In this document: positions 1-6,863 of the stretch, one piece after another | How positions within the stretch are numbered: position 1 is the first letter of the stretch | Layout of the letters: the number at the start of each line of letters is the position of its first letter | From: Clostridia bacterium | GTDB lineage: Bacteria; Bacillota_A; Clostridia; UMGS1883; HGM11501 | Direction: 5' to 3' | Assembly: GCA_017536285.1 (NCBI GenBank) | Contig: JAFXHP010000069.1 | Location: 1 to 26,791, forward strand | DNA length: 26,791 nt | Program-made: the position numbers and the translations under genes | The notes under the pieces: model-generated | The model's database searches: none | The model's input: the letters and a program-made list of their open reading frames with translations, nothing else | Told to the model about the DNA's origin: nothing

Positions 1-438
1 TATCCCCACAAAGGATTCTCCTTTGGAAACGCCAGCTCTCACTCTTTCTGCCTTTTTAACAGCCGCTTCTGTAGCCCTAATTATTCCCGGAATGAAAATC
101 TCATCACAGTAATCTCTGTCGATATCTCCCCATCCCTCGGTTCCCGCAACATTAGGTCCCGAATGAGTATGAAATGCGGCTAAAATGCAGTTTTCCTCGG
201 GAATATTGAACTTTTCTTCAATTAAATCCCTTATCCTGTCAGAAAGAGCTGTATTTATCTGGCACACCGCAAGGCTTATCATAAGGGCCTCTTTTTCCCC
301 TTGTCTGAAATAAAACGCGGTTGCCGTAAGGTCATCTGCCACCTTCGTGGAATGTAAATCGGGAACATATCCGTACAAAAGAGCTCCGACTTTCGGTGTT
401 ATTATCTCACGGGCTGCCCCCATAAATAGGTCTTTCAT
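1..438 (-). CDS. Neutral/alkaline ceramidase-like hydrolase, N-terminal part (runs off the window)
   Basis: The reading frame is open from ATG 438 to the window edge (146 codons), so the C-terminal part is missing. It begins MKDLFMGAAREIITPKVG and carries an HSTKVADDL stretch and an AAFHTHSGPN motif near residues 88-97. This combination is typical of the N-terminal domain of the neutral/alkaline non-lysosomal ceramidase family, where the HTHSGP histidines take part in zinc binding. No signal peptide is visible, so this is probably a cytoplasmic family member rather than a secreted ceramidase; many such bacterial paralogues have no known substrate. A strong site (GGAGGGG) lies 6-12 bases upstream of the ATG. 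The gene is divergent from the AraC regulator at 585, which is a candidate regulator of it. The family call is fairly sure; the substrate is unknown. Confidence 0.8.
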   Translation of the reverse strand, partial: MKDLFMGAAREIITPKVGALLYGYVPDLHSTKVADDLTATAFYFRQGEKEALMISLAVCQINTALSDRIRDLIEEKFNIPEENCILAAFHTHSGPNVAGTEGWGDIDRDYCDEIFIPGIIRATEAAVKKAERVRAGVSKGESFVGI

Positions 439-461
439 ATAAACCCCTCCTGTTTACTTCA

Positions 462-490
462 AGTATACATCCTTACTTTTTCTTCGGCAA
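462..490 (-). promoter_or_regulatory. Promoter of the ceramidase-like gene
   Basis: On the minus strand, TTGCCG (490-485) and TATACT (467-462) are separated by 17 bases. An inverted repeat ACATCCTT (467-474) / AAGGATGT (489-496) brackets the spacer and could be an operator. The start codon lies 24 bases downstream of the -10 box. Confidence 0.6.
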
Positions 491-532
491 GGATGTTTAT
501 TCTTAAAAAATTCGCAAATATTCACAAATGTA

Positions 533-561
533 TTGATTTGACTTTTTCTTGGTGTTATACT
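533..561 (+). promoter_or_regulatory. Promoter of the AraC gene at 585
   Basis: TTGATT (533-538) and TATACT (556-561) are separated by 17 bases. The predicted transcription start near 568 gives a very short leader carrying only the ribosome binding site. A competing TTGACT at 538-543 would leave a 12-base spacer and is less likely. Confidence 0.6.
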
Positions 562-584
562 GTTTTTGAGAGGAGTTGATTAAT

Positions 585-1400
585 TTGATTTACCAGAAAT
601 TGCTGACGGATAAAGACGCATACTTTGTATCTTCAGGTCCCTCCGAGGATTTTCCCCTTCACAGGCATCCCGAAATAGAATTAAGCTATTGCATAGAGGG
701 TGAATATGAAATAATAATCGACAACAGAAAATATGTGCTGAAAGAAGGCGACCTTGCTTTTGTCAAGCCTATGGCTTCTCACGAGCTTAAGTCTCCCAAA
801 AAAGCAAAAATGCTTACCATAGAAACCGGCCCGGGATTACTTGGCAAACACTTTGATTTATTTATGAAATTCAACTTTAATGTTCTTATAGAAAAGTGCG
901 AGAACAGTGATGCAGGAATAAAGCTCCGTACACTCCTTAACGAAACCGCGTTTTTAATGACAAACCGCACGGAATTTTCGGATCTTGCCGTAAAAGGAAA
1001 TATTTTCAAGATATGTCACATTCTTATACGTGATTTTGCCAAAAACGAAAATACAGATATTCAGTCGAAGGACATACGCGATATCATAAGAGTTGAAAAG
1101 GCAATTCAGATTATATATAAAGAATATTCAAAACAGTTAAGTGTCGACTACGTTTCGGAAAAATGCGGATACAGCAAGAGCAATTTCTGCAGAGTATTTA
1201 AAAAAATCACCGGGGAAACATTTTACAGTGTGCTTAACCGCCACCGCGTGGAAATTGCCTGTATGCACCTTAAGGAAAGCAGAGCAATGCTTGATGAGGT
1301 TGCATTTCAGGTTGGCTTTGCCGACTCAAAAAGCTTTTGCCGTGTATTCAAGAAAATTATGAAAACAAGTCCCGGAAGGTACAGAAAAGAAAACTCCTGA
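585..1400 (+). CDS. AraC family transcriptional regulator with cupin sensor domain
   Basis: A 271-residue regulator. The N-terminal half (about residues 15-90) has the cupin pattern of AraC sensors: HRHPEIELSYCIEG, then a GD near LKEGDLAFVKP. The C-terminal 100 residues hold two helix-turn-helix motifs, SVDYVSEKCGYSKSNFCRVFKKITGETF and a second one ending in GFADSKSFCRVFKK, followed by the usual SPGRYR tail. Start choice: a TTG at 576 directly abuts AGGAG (571-575), so translation there is implausible; TTG 585 has 9 bases of spacing and gives MIYQKLL. It is divergent from the ceramidase-like gene and convergent with the MATE exporter, so either could be its target. The effector is unknown. 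It ends inside the shared terminator palindrome. Confidence 0.9.
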   Translation: MIYQKLLTDKDAYFVSSGPSEDFPLHRHPEIELSYCIEGEYEIIIDNRKYVLKEGDLAFVKPMASHELKSPKKAKMLTIETGPGLLGKHFDLFMKFNFNVLIEKCENSDAGIKLRTLLNETAFLMTNRTEFSDLAVKGNIFKICHILIRDFAKNENTDIQSKDIRDIIRVEKAIQIIYKEYSKQLSVDYVSEKCGYSKSNFCRVFKKITGETFYSVLNRHRVEIACMHLKESRAMLDEVAFQVGFADSKSFCRVFKKIMKTSPGRYRKENS

Positions 1401-1420
1401 AGCAATGCTTCAGGAGTTTT
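1391..1420. terminator. Bidirectional terminator between AraC and MATE genes
   Basis: Arms ACTCCTGAAG (1393-1402) and CTTCAGGAGT (1408-1417) form a strong hairpin flanked by A-rich sequence on the left and T-rich sequence on the right, so it can act in both directions. The TGA stop codons of the two convergent genes (1398-1400 and 1412-1410) lie in its two arms. Confidence 0.85.
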
Positions 1421-2765
1421 TATCTCTAGTCAAACTCTTTATCCAGGTGTAGCTGTTGGTTTTAATTGCCGCCGCACCGCATTTGAAAATCTGATCGGCG
1501 TTTAAGCAGAACACCACGGAAATGGGATGCCAGTGCCAGTAGAACGCCGCAAGAAATGACACGGGAAGAACGATGCACCATATGCTTATAATATCGTTTT
1601 TCAAGATAAAGTCGGGATCTCCCCCGCCCCTTACTATACCGGTTAATGCAGGCATCTGATATGCCGTACCAAAGCCCGTTACACAAAGCACCAAAATAAA
1701 TGCATTAGCAAGATATTTTGTTTCCTCGCTTAAATCATAAAGAGACAAAATCGGAATCCTTAAGAAGAATAAAAGGGTGCTTGTAACAGCTCCTATTATG
1801 ATAAACATAATCTGAAGGGTTTTTGTATAGCTTTTAACCTTTTCTATGTTTCCTGTTCCCACAGCCTTTCCTATGATAACGCTCGTTGCGGCAGATGCAC
1901 CGATGGATGCCACCTTAAGGGTCTGGAAAAGGGATGTGGATACGGAATTTGCCGCAATTGCCGCATCGGACATATGACCTAAGATTACGGTTTGAAGAGC
2001 CGTTGATACACCGAACATTGCCGCAACCAATACAACAGAGCGAGCAATTTTTATATAGTCGGAATAAAGCTTGTTATCTATCTTTATGTACTCAGTAAGC
2101 TTTATCTTAAGCTTTTTATCGTAAAATGCAACATAAATTATAACGATAACAAGTTCTATTATTCTTGCCGTAAGCGTTCCTATTGCCGCACCCGTTACGC
2201 CAAGCTCGGGAAAGCCGAAGCGACCTTCAATTAAAAGAAAGTTTATGGAGCAGTTTATGAGTAGTGTTGCAAGGGAAACCAAAAACGCTATTTTTACCGT
2301 TTCCACGCACCGAAGCGTTGCAAGAAGAACGTTTGTGATTGCGAAAATTATATATGTATATTTTATGATATTTATATACTCAACGCCAGATGCCACAATT
2401 GCCTCGGTGGGTGTAAAAATTCCCACTACCTTTTCCGGGATAAAAAGGGCAAGGGTGAAAAGGATGACTGCAGCAAAAAGTGCCAGCGTCATGGCAGAAA
2501 AAGAAATTTTATTAACTTCTTTGCATCTTTTCTGCCCCCAGTACTGACTTCCGAGAACAACGATTGCATCGCCGCAGCCCATAATAATCTGCTGAAACAC
2601 AAACTGAATCTGGTTTACCGCCGCAACTCCGGAAAGTGCCGTTTCGCTGTAAGAGCCTATCATTATATTGTCAGCCAGGTTTACGCCGAGAACTATCACA
2701 TTCTGAAGCACAAGCATAACATAAAGGCTGAAAAACTCTCTGTAAAAAGCTTTATCTTTAATCAT
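1410..2765 (-). CDS. MATE family multidrug/toxin exporter
   Basis: An integral membrane protein of about 451 residues with roughly twelve hydrophobic segments. It shows MATE hallmarks: the N-terminal NLADNIMIGSYSETALSGVA stretch, the second-half equivalent with ATSVIIGKAVGTGN, and PALTGIVRGGGDPDF near the C terminus. Family members export cationic compounds in exchange for sodium or protons. The reading frame is open further upstream (to 2831), but that extension would read through the promoter and inverted repeat at 2791-2828, so ATG 2765 (MIKDKAFYREF) is chosen; a GAAAGAGACGG stretch serves as a modest binding site. The gene is alone in its unit and stops inside the terminator shared with the convergent AraC gene. 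The substrate cannot be read from the sequence. Confidence 0.92.
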   Translation of the reverse strand: MIKDKAFYREFFSLYVMLVLQNVIVLGVNLADNIMIGSYSETALSGVAAVNQIQFVFQQIIMGCGDAIVVLGSQYWGQKRCKEVNKISFSAMTLALFAAVILFTLALFIPEKVVGIFTPTEAIVASGVEYINIIKYTYIIFAITNVLLATLRCVETVKIAFLVSLATLLINCSINFLLIEGRFGFPELGVTGAAIGTLTARIIELVIVIIYVAFYDKKLKIKLTEYIKIDNKLYSDYIKIARSVVLVAAMFGVSTALQTVILGHMSDAAIAANSVSTSLFQTLKVASIGASAATSVIIGKAVGTGNIEKVKSYTKTLQIMFIIIGAVTSTLLFFLRIPILSLYDLSEETKYLANAFILVLCVTGFGTAYQMPALTGIVRGGGDPDFILKNDIISIWCIVLPVSFLAAFYWHWHPISVVFCLNADQIFKCGAAAIKTNSYTWIKSLTRDKNS

Positions 2766-2784
2766 TTTACCGTCTCTTTCCAAT

Positions 2785-2818
2785 AAAAAATCCGTCCGTA
2801 TTATACCATACGGACGGA
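2785..2818 (-). terminator. Likely terminator of the oxidoreductase operon
   Basis: The 11-bp arms at 2818-2808 and 2801-2791 with a 6-base loop are followed on the minus strand by six T residues. The string CGGATTTTTTATTGG after the stem is the same as that following the cysteine synthase terminator near 19021-19007, which supports a terminator role. It lies 140 bases after the quinone reductase stop codon. Confidence 0.65.
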
Positions 2819-2828
2819 CAAAAATCAA
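2800..2828 (-). promoter_or_regulatory. Promoter of the MATE gene with extended -10 inside a dyad
   Basis: On the minus strand, TTGATT (2828-2823), a 17-base spacer and TATAAT (2805-2800) preceded by TGG form an extended -10 promoter. A perfect 11-bp inverted repeat (TCCGTCCGTAT, 2818-2808; ATACGGACGGA, 2801-2791) surrounds the -10 box. It may serve as an operator, as the terminator of the upstream operon, or both. Confidence 0.75.
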
Positions 2829-2841
2829 CATTATTCTTTAA

Positions 2842-2906
2842 GCAAATGTGTTAGCATCCGAACGCACCTAAAACGGCAAAAACTGAGCTAATGCTGATGC
2901 ATTTGC
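2842..2906. repeat. Imperfect 16-bp inverted repeat
   Basis: GCAAATGTGTTAGCAT (2842-2857) and, on the other strand, GCAAATGCATCAGCAT (2906-2891) agree at 13 of 16 positions, with 33 bases between them. It lies between the quinone reductase stop and the MATE promoter and may form a 3' untranslated stem or be a pair of regulator sites. There is no T-run, so it is not a terminator by itself. Confidence 0.4.
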
Positions 2907-2957
2907 GAATATTTTAACAACGTAACGGCGAAAAAACGAATTCGGATATTATCGCAT

Positions 2958-3941
2958 TTACTTAACGGTAAGTACCACTTTACCTACGTTTTTACCCTTA
3001 TATAAAATGTCATGGGCACTTTCTGCCTCGGTTATGGGTAAAACCTTGTAAATTGTGGGCATGACCTGTCCCGCTTCAATTTTCGGGTATACGTTTTTAA
3101 CAAGCTCAGAAAGGATAAACGCCTTCATATCGGGAGTTCTTGAACGCAGTGTGCTTCCGATTATTCTGACATTTCTTACATATATGTTCTTTAAGTCAAT
3201 TTCTGTTTTCGTGCCTGCAAGGGCTGCAATCATTATCCAGCGTGCACCGTGTGTCAGGTAGTGGATGCACTTGCCCATAAAATCTCCGCCGAGACAGTCA
3301 ATTGCAACATCAACGCCGTGACCTGCACTGAGTTCTTCCTTAAGAACCTCAACTATATCTTCTTTCTCCGATACTACCACTCTGTCGGCGTTGAGATGGG
3401 CTATTGCTTCCTTTTTGTCTTCTGTCAGAACCGTTGTAATAACCCTTACGCCGAAAGCCTTTGCCATAGGAATAATTACGCTTGCAAGTCCGCTAGCACC
3501 TGCATTCATTAAAAGGGTGTTTCCTTCCTTTATTCCGCCTTCGATGAAAAGATTAAGATAAGCCGTTGCAAAGGCTTCGGGAATGGCGGATGCTTCAACC
3601 ATTGTGCAGTTAGCAGGCACCGGCATTAACATATCATATCTTACGCTGACAAATTCGGCATAGCCGCCACCGCCAAGTAATGCACAAACCTTGTCGCCCA
3701 CCTTCCAGTTGGAATTTTCCTTGGCAACAATTCCTACTTCCTTTATTACGCCTGCAATTTCAAGTCCCATCCATTCGGGGCATCCCGGGGGCGGAGGATA
3801 GTCTCCTTCTCTCTGCATTAAATCTGCTCGGTTAAGTGCAGCGGCGTGGATTTCAACTAATACCTCATCGGGCTTTATTACGGGATTTTCAACCTCGTCC
3901 CATCTTAAGGACTTATCGTCATTTACAAGTATCGCTTTCAT
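2958..3941 (-). CDS. NAD(P)H:quinone oxidoreductase-like MDR protein (PIG3 type)
   Basis: A 327-residue zinc-independent medium-chain dehydrogenase. The N-terminal GroES-like half contains ALNRADLMQREGDYPPPPGCPEWMGLEIAGVI (residues about 36-66), which is the signature of the PIG3-type quinone oxidoreductases. The Rossmann half has NAGASGLASVIIPMAKAFGVRV (about 146-167), the dinucleotide-binding turn. Enzymes of this type reduce quinones or enone-like carbonyls with NADPH. It is the third gene of an operon: the upstream gene ends 8 bases before its ATG, and the GAGG binding site overlaps that stop codon, suggesting translational coupling. Beside a Gfo/Idh and another MDR enzyme it probably acts on a sugar-derived carbonyl or unsaturated intermediate, but that is inference. 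Confidence 0.87.
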   Translation of the reverse strand: MKAILVNDDKSLRWDEVENPVIKPDEVLVEIHAAALNRADLMQREGDYPPPPGCPEWMGLEIAGVIKEVGIVAKENSNWKVGDKVCALLGGGGYAEFVSVRYDMLMPVPANCTMVEASAIPEAFATAYLNLFIEGGIKEGNTLLMNAGASGLASVIIPMAKAFGVRVITTVLTEDKKEAIAHLNADRVVVSEKEDIVEVLKEELSAGHGVDVAIDCLGGDFMGKCIHYLTHGARWIMIAALAGTKTEIDLKNIYVRNVRIIGSTLRSRTPDMKAFILSELVKNVYPKIEAGQVMPTIYKVLPITEAESAHDILYKGKNVGKVVLTVK

Positions 3942-3949
3942 AATTTACC

Positions 3950-4951
3950 TCACTTTATAATTCCTGCCGCCTTAAGGGTTGCCTTATGGACTGCAATTTC
4001 ATATTCCGCCGTGTAGGGATTTTCTATTTTCCCAAGTATTTCAAGACCGAAGGACTCAATCAACGCTTTATAGCGGTCATATTCTTCGCTAACCAAAGTT
4101 TCTCCCATATCATTCCACACGGGATTCATATAATAGCAAACGGTTGTGTGGTGAGCATCACCGCCTGAATGCATTTCGAGAGGCTTAACCTCAGCAGTTC
4201 CCTTGCTTCCGCACACAACAAGCTGTCTTCTCGGGAAACCGCCGTATTCTGCGGCAGAGCTTTTGACAATGGCCTGTGCGTTTTTATATTTAAAAATTGC
4301 AAGACCGTAGTCATTTACCGCTTTGCCAGAATGTCCCGTTGCTATATTATGGGGGATAATTTCCTCAGGCTCACCCAAAATGCTTATAACAAGGTCAACC
4401 ATATGGCAGCCTAAAAAGTACATCATTCCGCCGTCGATGCCGGAAAGCCAATGACGCTTTTCCTCCGTGGGGGGAGAAATGCCGTTCATCTGTGCTTCAA
4501 CGCTGAATATTTCACCCAAGTAGCCTTCTTTGATTTTCTTCATTAAATCGGAAATTACCGGGTTATAACGGTACATATAGCCCATATGAAGAACCTTTCC
4601 CTTTTCCTTTGCAAGGCGTATTGCCTCTAAAAATTCCTCGTGGTCGCTTCCGCCGGGCTTATCCATATAAACGTGTTTTCCCGCCTTTAAGGATAAGATG
4701 GAATATTTCGTAAGGTATTTTTCCTCGGTTTCGATAAATACCGCTTCGATTTCTTCATTTTCAAGGGCTTCGGAAAGAGTCATTAAAGGAGCCTTTACCG
4801 CCCCTTTCTTTCGGTCATATTTTCCTTCTTCCTCTGACGGAATAACAAGGCCGCAAAGCTCAAATAAATCGCTTAAATAGGGCATTGTTACAAAAGGTGC
4901 CGGGGCATGGTCATGACCGAGGCCGATTTGCACTGCCTTTATTCTTCTCAT
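3950..4951 (-). CDS. Gfo/Idh/MocA family dehydrogenase
   Basis: A 333-residue NAD(P)-dependent oxidoreductase. The N terminus has a GLG Rossmann turn (KAVQIGLGHDHA). The family EKP motif appears as MDKPGG (about residues 97-102), followed by HMGYMYRYNPV, and the GG...GCHMVDLV stretch (about 176-190) holds the conserved His and Asp of the active-site region. Members oxidise or reduce sugars, inositols and related cyclic substrates. The chosen start is ATG 4951, which overlaps the TGA of the preceding gene in an ATGA arrangement and has GGAGG 8 bases upstream; the TTG three bases earlier is not needed. It is the middle gene of a coupled three-gene operon. The exact substrate cannot be told. Confidence 0.9.
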   Translation of the reverse strand: MRRIKAVQIGLGHDHAPAPFVTMPYLSDLFELCGLVIPSEEEGKYDRKKGAVKAPLMTLSEALENEEIEAVFIETEEKYLTKYSILSLKAGKHVYMDKPGGSDHEEFLEAIRLAKEKGKVLHMGYMYRYNPVISDLMKKIKEGYLGEIFSVEAQMNGISPPTEEKRHWLSGIDGGMMYFLGCHMVDLVISILGEPEEIIPHNIATGHSGKAVNDYGLAIFKYKNAQAIVKSSAAEYGGFPRRQLVVCGSKGTAEVKPLEMHSGGDAHHTTVCYYMNPVWNDMGETLVSEEYDRYKALIESFGLEILGKIENPYTAEYEIAVHKATLKAAGIIK

Positions 4952-5970
4952 CAAAGCAACCTCCAGTCAAACTGCACTACTGCAGGGAAATTTTTATCAT
5001 TTATAAGTCTATCATAGACCTTTTCGCAATCAGCAGGGGAATAAACCTCGCCAAGCATATCATCAAAGGAAATTCTCTTGTATTTCAAAAGATTTAATAC
5101 CGCTATCATATCGTCACGGTGGGTAAATAAACCTGGGGATGATTCATGCTCAGGGCGTGCAATAGTATGTGCACCGATTAAGCTGATGCCCGGTGCATGC
5201 ACCTTTCTGTAATAGTCTATCGTAAAGTTTTTATCTCTTGTACAGCCAAGGAGTGCAACCCTTCCAAACTGTGCCATACAGTCGAGAGCACCTGAAAGTC
5301 CTGCCCCAACACCGGTTACTTCAATTGCTACCTTTGCTCCGCCGCCGGTGAGCTCCTTTACCTTTTCGGCAAAGCCGTTTTCTAAAGGATCAAGTGCGTA
5401 ATCTGCACCGCCCATCAAGGCCGCATCTCTTTTTTCCTTTATGGGGTCCGCTGCAATTATAGGAGTTGCCCCCGACGCCTTAAGAAGCCTTACCGCAATC
5501 TGTCCAAGCGTTCCAAGTCCCATTACAAGGGCACTTTCTCCCATTTCCAGACGGGTTTTTCTTATTGCCGCCATGGGGAATGTGGATATAAACGAAAGTG
5601 CTGCTTCGTTATACGATATATCCTCCGACGGGATTTTCACAACCTGATTTCTTGCTACTATATTATAATCCTTGTGTAAGCTCCAGTAAAGGGCAACACG
5701 GTCACCCACCTTAAAATCCTTAACACATTCGCCAACAGCTTCAACAATACCTGCGGAGCTGTAGCCTGAAACTCTTGGGAATTTAGCTTCCTTAGGCGGC
5801 TCGGTTGATGCCGAAACATTTAAATCGCCCGTGATGTTTGCTCTCTCTGTTCCGGGGCTTACCGTACTTACCATAGTTCTTACGCAAACCGAGCCTGGCT
5901 TTAATTCTTCATTTTTAGTTACAATTTCTACTTTATTTACTTCGGGAAAAATAATCTGCTTTATTTCCAT
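4951..5970 (-). CDS. Zinc-less MDR-family alcohol/sugar dehydrogenase
   Basis: A 339-residue medium-chain dehydrogenase. The N-terminal half carries RTMVSTVSPGTERANITGD and GYSSAGIVEAVGECVKDFKVGDRVA; the position where zinc enzymes have their catalytic Cys lacks one, and the four-Cys structural zinc lobe is absent. The Rossmann half has MGLGTLGQIAVRLLKASGA. Proteins with the STVSPGTERA stretch are often encoded next to, or fused to, Gfo/Idh/MocA dehydrogenases, as is the case here. The reading frame extends upstream to 6018, but that region contains the promoter; ATG 5970 has GAGGAG 7 bases upstream and is the likely start. It is the first gene of the operon, divergent from the AraC regulator at 6067. 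Substrate unknown. Confidence 0.87.
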   Translation of the reverse strand: MEIKQIIFPEVNKVEIVTKNEELKPGSVCVRTMVSTVSPGTERANITGDLNVSASTEPPKEAKFPRVSGYSSAGIVEAVGECVKDFKVGDRVALYWSLHKDYNIVARNQVVKIPSEDISYNEAALSFISTFPMAAIRKTRLEMGESALVMGLGTLGQIAVRLLKASGATPIIAADPIKEKRDAALMGGADYALDPLENGFAEKVKELTGGGAKVAIEVTGVGAGLSGALDCMAQFGRVALLGCTRDKNFTIDYYRKVHAPGISLIGAHTIARPEHESSPGLFTHRDDMIAVLNLLKYKRISFDDMLGEVYSPADCEKVYDRLINDKNFPAVVQFDWRLL

Positions 5971-5989
5971 AATATCACTCCTCGGCTTA

Positions 5990-6018
5990 AGTATACTATC
6001 TTGACAAAAGCTTTTCAA
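5990..6018 (-). promoter_or_regulatory. Promoter of the three-gene oxidoreductase operon
   Basis: TTGAAA (6018-6013), a 17-base spacer and TATACT (5995-5990) on the minus strand. It overlaps the divergent promoter at 6001-6029, with both -35 boxes inside one 18-bp near-palindrome (6001-6018). The predicted start is near 5983, so the leader would be very short. Confidence 0.75.
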
Positions 6019-6029
6019 TAGCGTATACT
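6001..6029 (+). promoter_or_regulatory. Promoter of the AraC gene at 6067
   Basis: TTGACA (6001-6006), a 17-base spacer and TATACT (6024-6029), a near-consensus sigma-A promoter. The decamer GTATACTATC occurs at 5991-6000 and again at 6023-6032, 32 bases apart (about three helical turns), overlapping both -10 boxes; these are candidate regulator half-sites. Confidence 0.8.
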
Positions 6030-6066
6030 ATCAAAAAAAGTAACTATTCTATGATTCGGTGATTGT

Positions 6067-6801
6067 ATGAACGAGAAATTTTATGTAAAATCCTTTTATA
6101 TGGATAAATACGCTTATCCCAAACATCACACAACCGGGGACTTTATTACCTTCACAAGCCCCTGCATAGGTTACCTTTTATGCGGCACTGCGGAGTTTTT
6201 ATATCATGGCAAAACTCTTTCCGCAAGCGAAGGTGACCTTATTTATATCGCCGCAGGCACAAAATACTATTCCTTCTGGCAAGGTGAGCCGGAGGTAATA
6301 TTTTATTCTGTCAGCTTTTCATTTACCGACAGAAAAGCTTTTTCAGCCTTCCCTTTTCAGATTTTAAAAAATTATCCCGGAGATATATTTGATGAAATTC
6401 ATACTGCCTACAAAAGTAACCACTTAGAGGCTCTGGGAAAATTTTATCTACTTCTTTCTGATCTTTCAGGAAAACTGACCGTGGGTAACCCTGCCCTTTC
6501 TGCTGTTTTACCCGCCATAGAATACATTGAGCAGAACTATAATAAAAGCATAACCGTTTCCCATCTTGCATCCCTCTGCAACTATTCGGAGCCGCATTTT
6601 TATGCCGCCTTTAAAAAGGCAACCGGCGTTTCGCCCATAAATTACAAGCATAATGTGTGCATACAGCACGCACTTTATCTTCTTACCCAGACAGATATGC
6701 CCGTTGAGGAAGTAAGCTGGCGGTCGGGTTTTTCTTCCTCAAATCATTTCAGAAATGTGTTTTTTAAAATACTGGGGAAATCACCAAAAGATGTAAGATA
6801 A
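6067..6801 (+). CDS. AraC family transcriptional regulator
   Basis: A 244-residue regulator with a short cupin-like N-terminal sensor (about residues 20-85, including GTAEFLYHGKTLSASEGDLIYIAAGTKYY) and a C-terminal AraC DNA-binding domain: first helix-turn-helix in ITVSHLASLCNYSEPHFYAAFKKATGVSP, second in PVEEVSWRSGFSSSNHFRNVFFKILGKSP. The ATG has only a weak GGTGA site. Its promoter overlaps back-to-back with that of the divergent oxidoreductase operon, so it very probably controls that operon and itself, and possibly fucO downstream. The ligand is unknown; neighbouring genes suggest a sugar or sugar derivative. Confidence 0.9.
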   Translation: MNEKFYVKSFYMDKYAYPKHHTTGDFITFTSPCIGYLLCGTAEFLYHGKTLSASEGDLIYIAAGTKYYSFWQGEPEVIFYSVSFSFTDRKAFSAFPFQILKNYPGDIFDEIHTAYKSNHLEALGKFYLLLSDLSGKLTVGNPALSAVLPAIEYIEQNYNKSITVSHLASLCNYSEPHFYAAFKKATGVSPINYKHNVCIQHALYLLTQTDMPVEEVSWRSGFSSSNHFRNVFFKILGKSPKDVR

Positions 6802-6817
6802 TGAATAGAAAACATAC

Positions 6818-6863
6818 TATGCGGCAAACTATTCCTTGAAAGGAATGATTTTTTTGCCGCATA
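6818..6863 (+). promoter_or_regulatory. Hairpin enclosing the fucO ribosome binding site and start codon
   Basis: Outer arms TATGCGGCAAA (6818-6828) and TTTGCCGCATA (6853-6863) are perfectly complementary. Within them ATTCCT (6831-6836) pairs with AGGAAT (6841-6846). The inner stem covers the binding site AAAGGA (6839-6844), and the right outer arm contains the TTG start (6854-6856). A T-run (6849-6855) follows the inner stem, so the element could also work as a weak terminator after the AraC gene. Confidence 0.6.

Noticed and set aside
2766..2831. An N-terminal extension of the MATE protein
   Set aside because: It would cover the promoter and the inverted repeat, and family members start close to the first membrane segment, as with ATG 2765.
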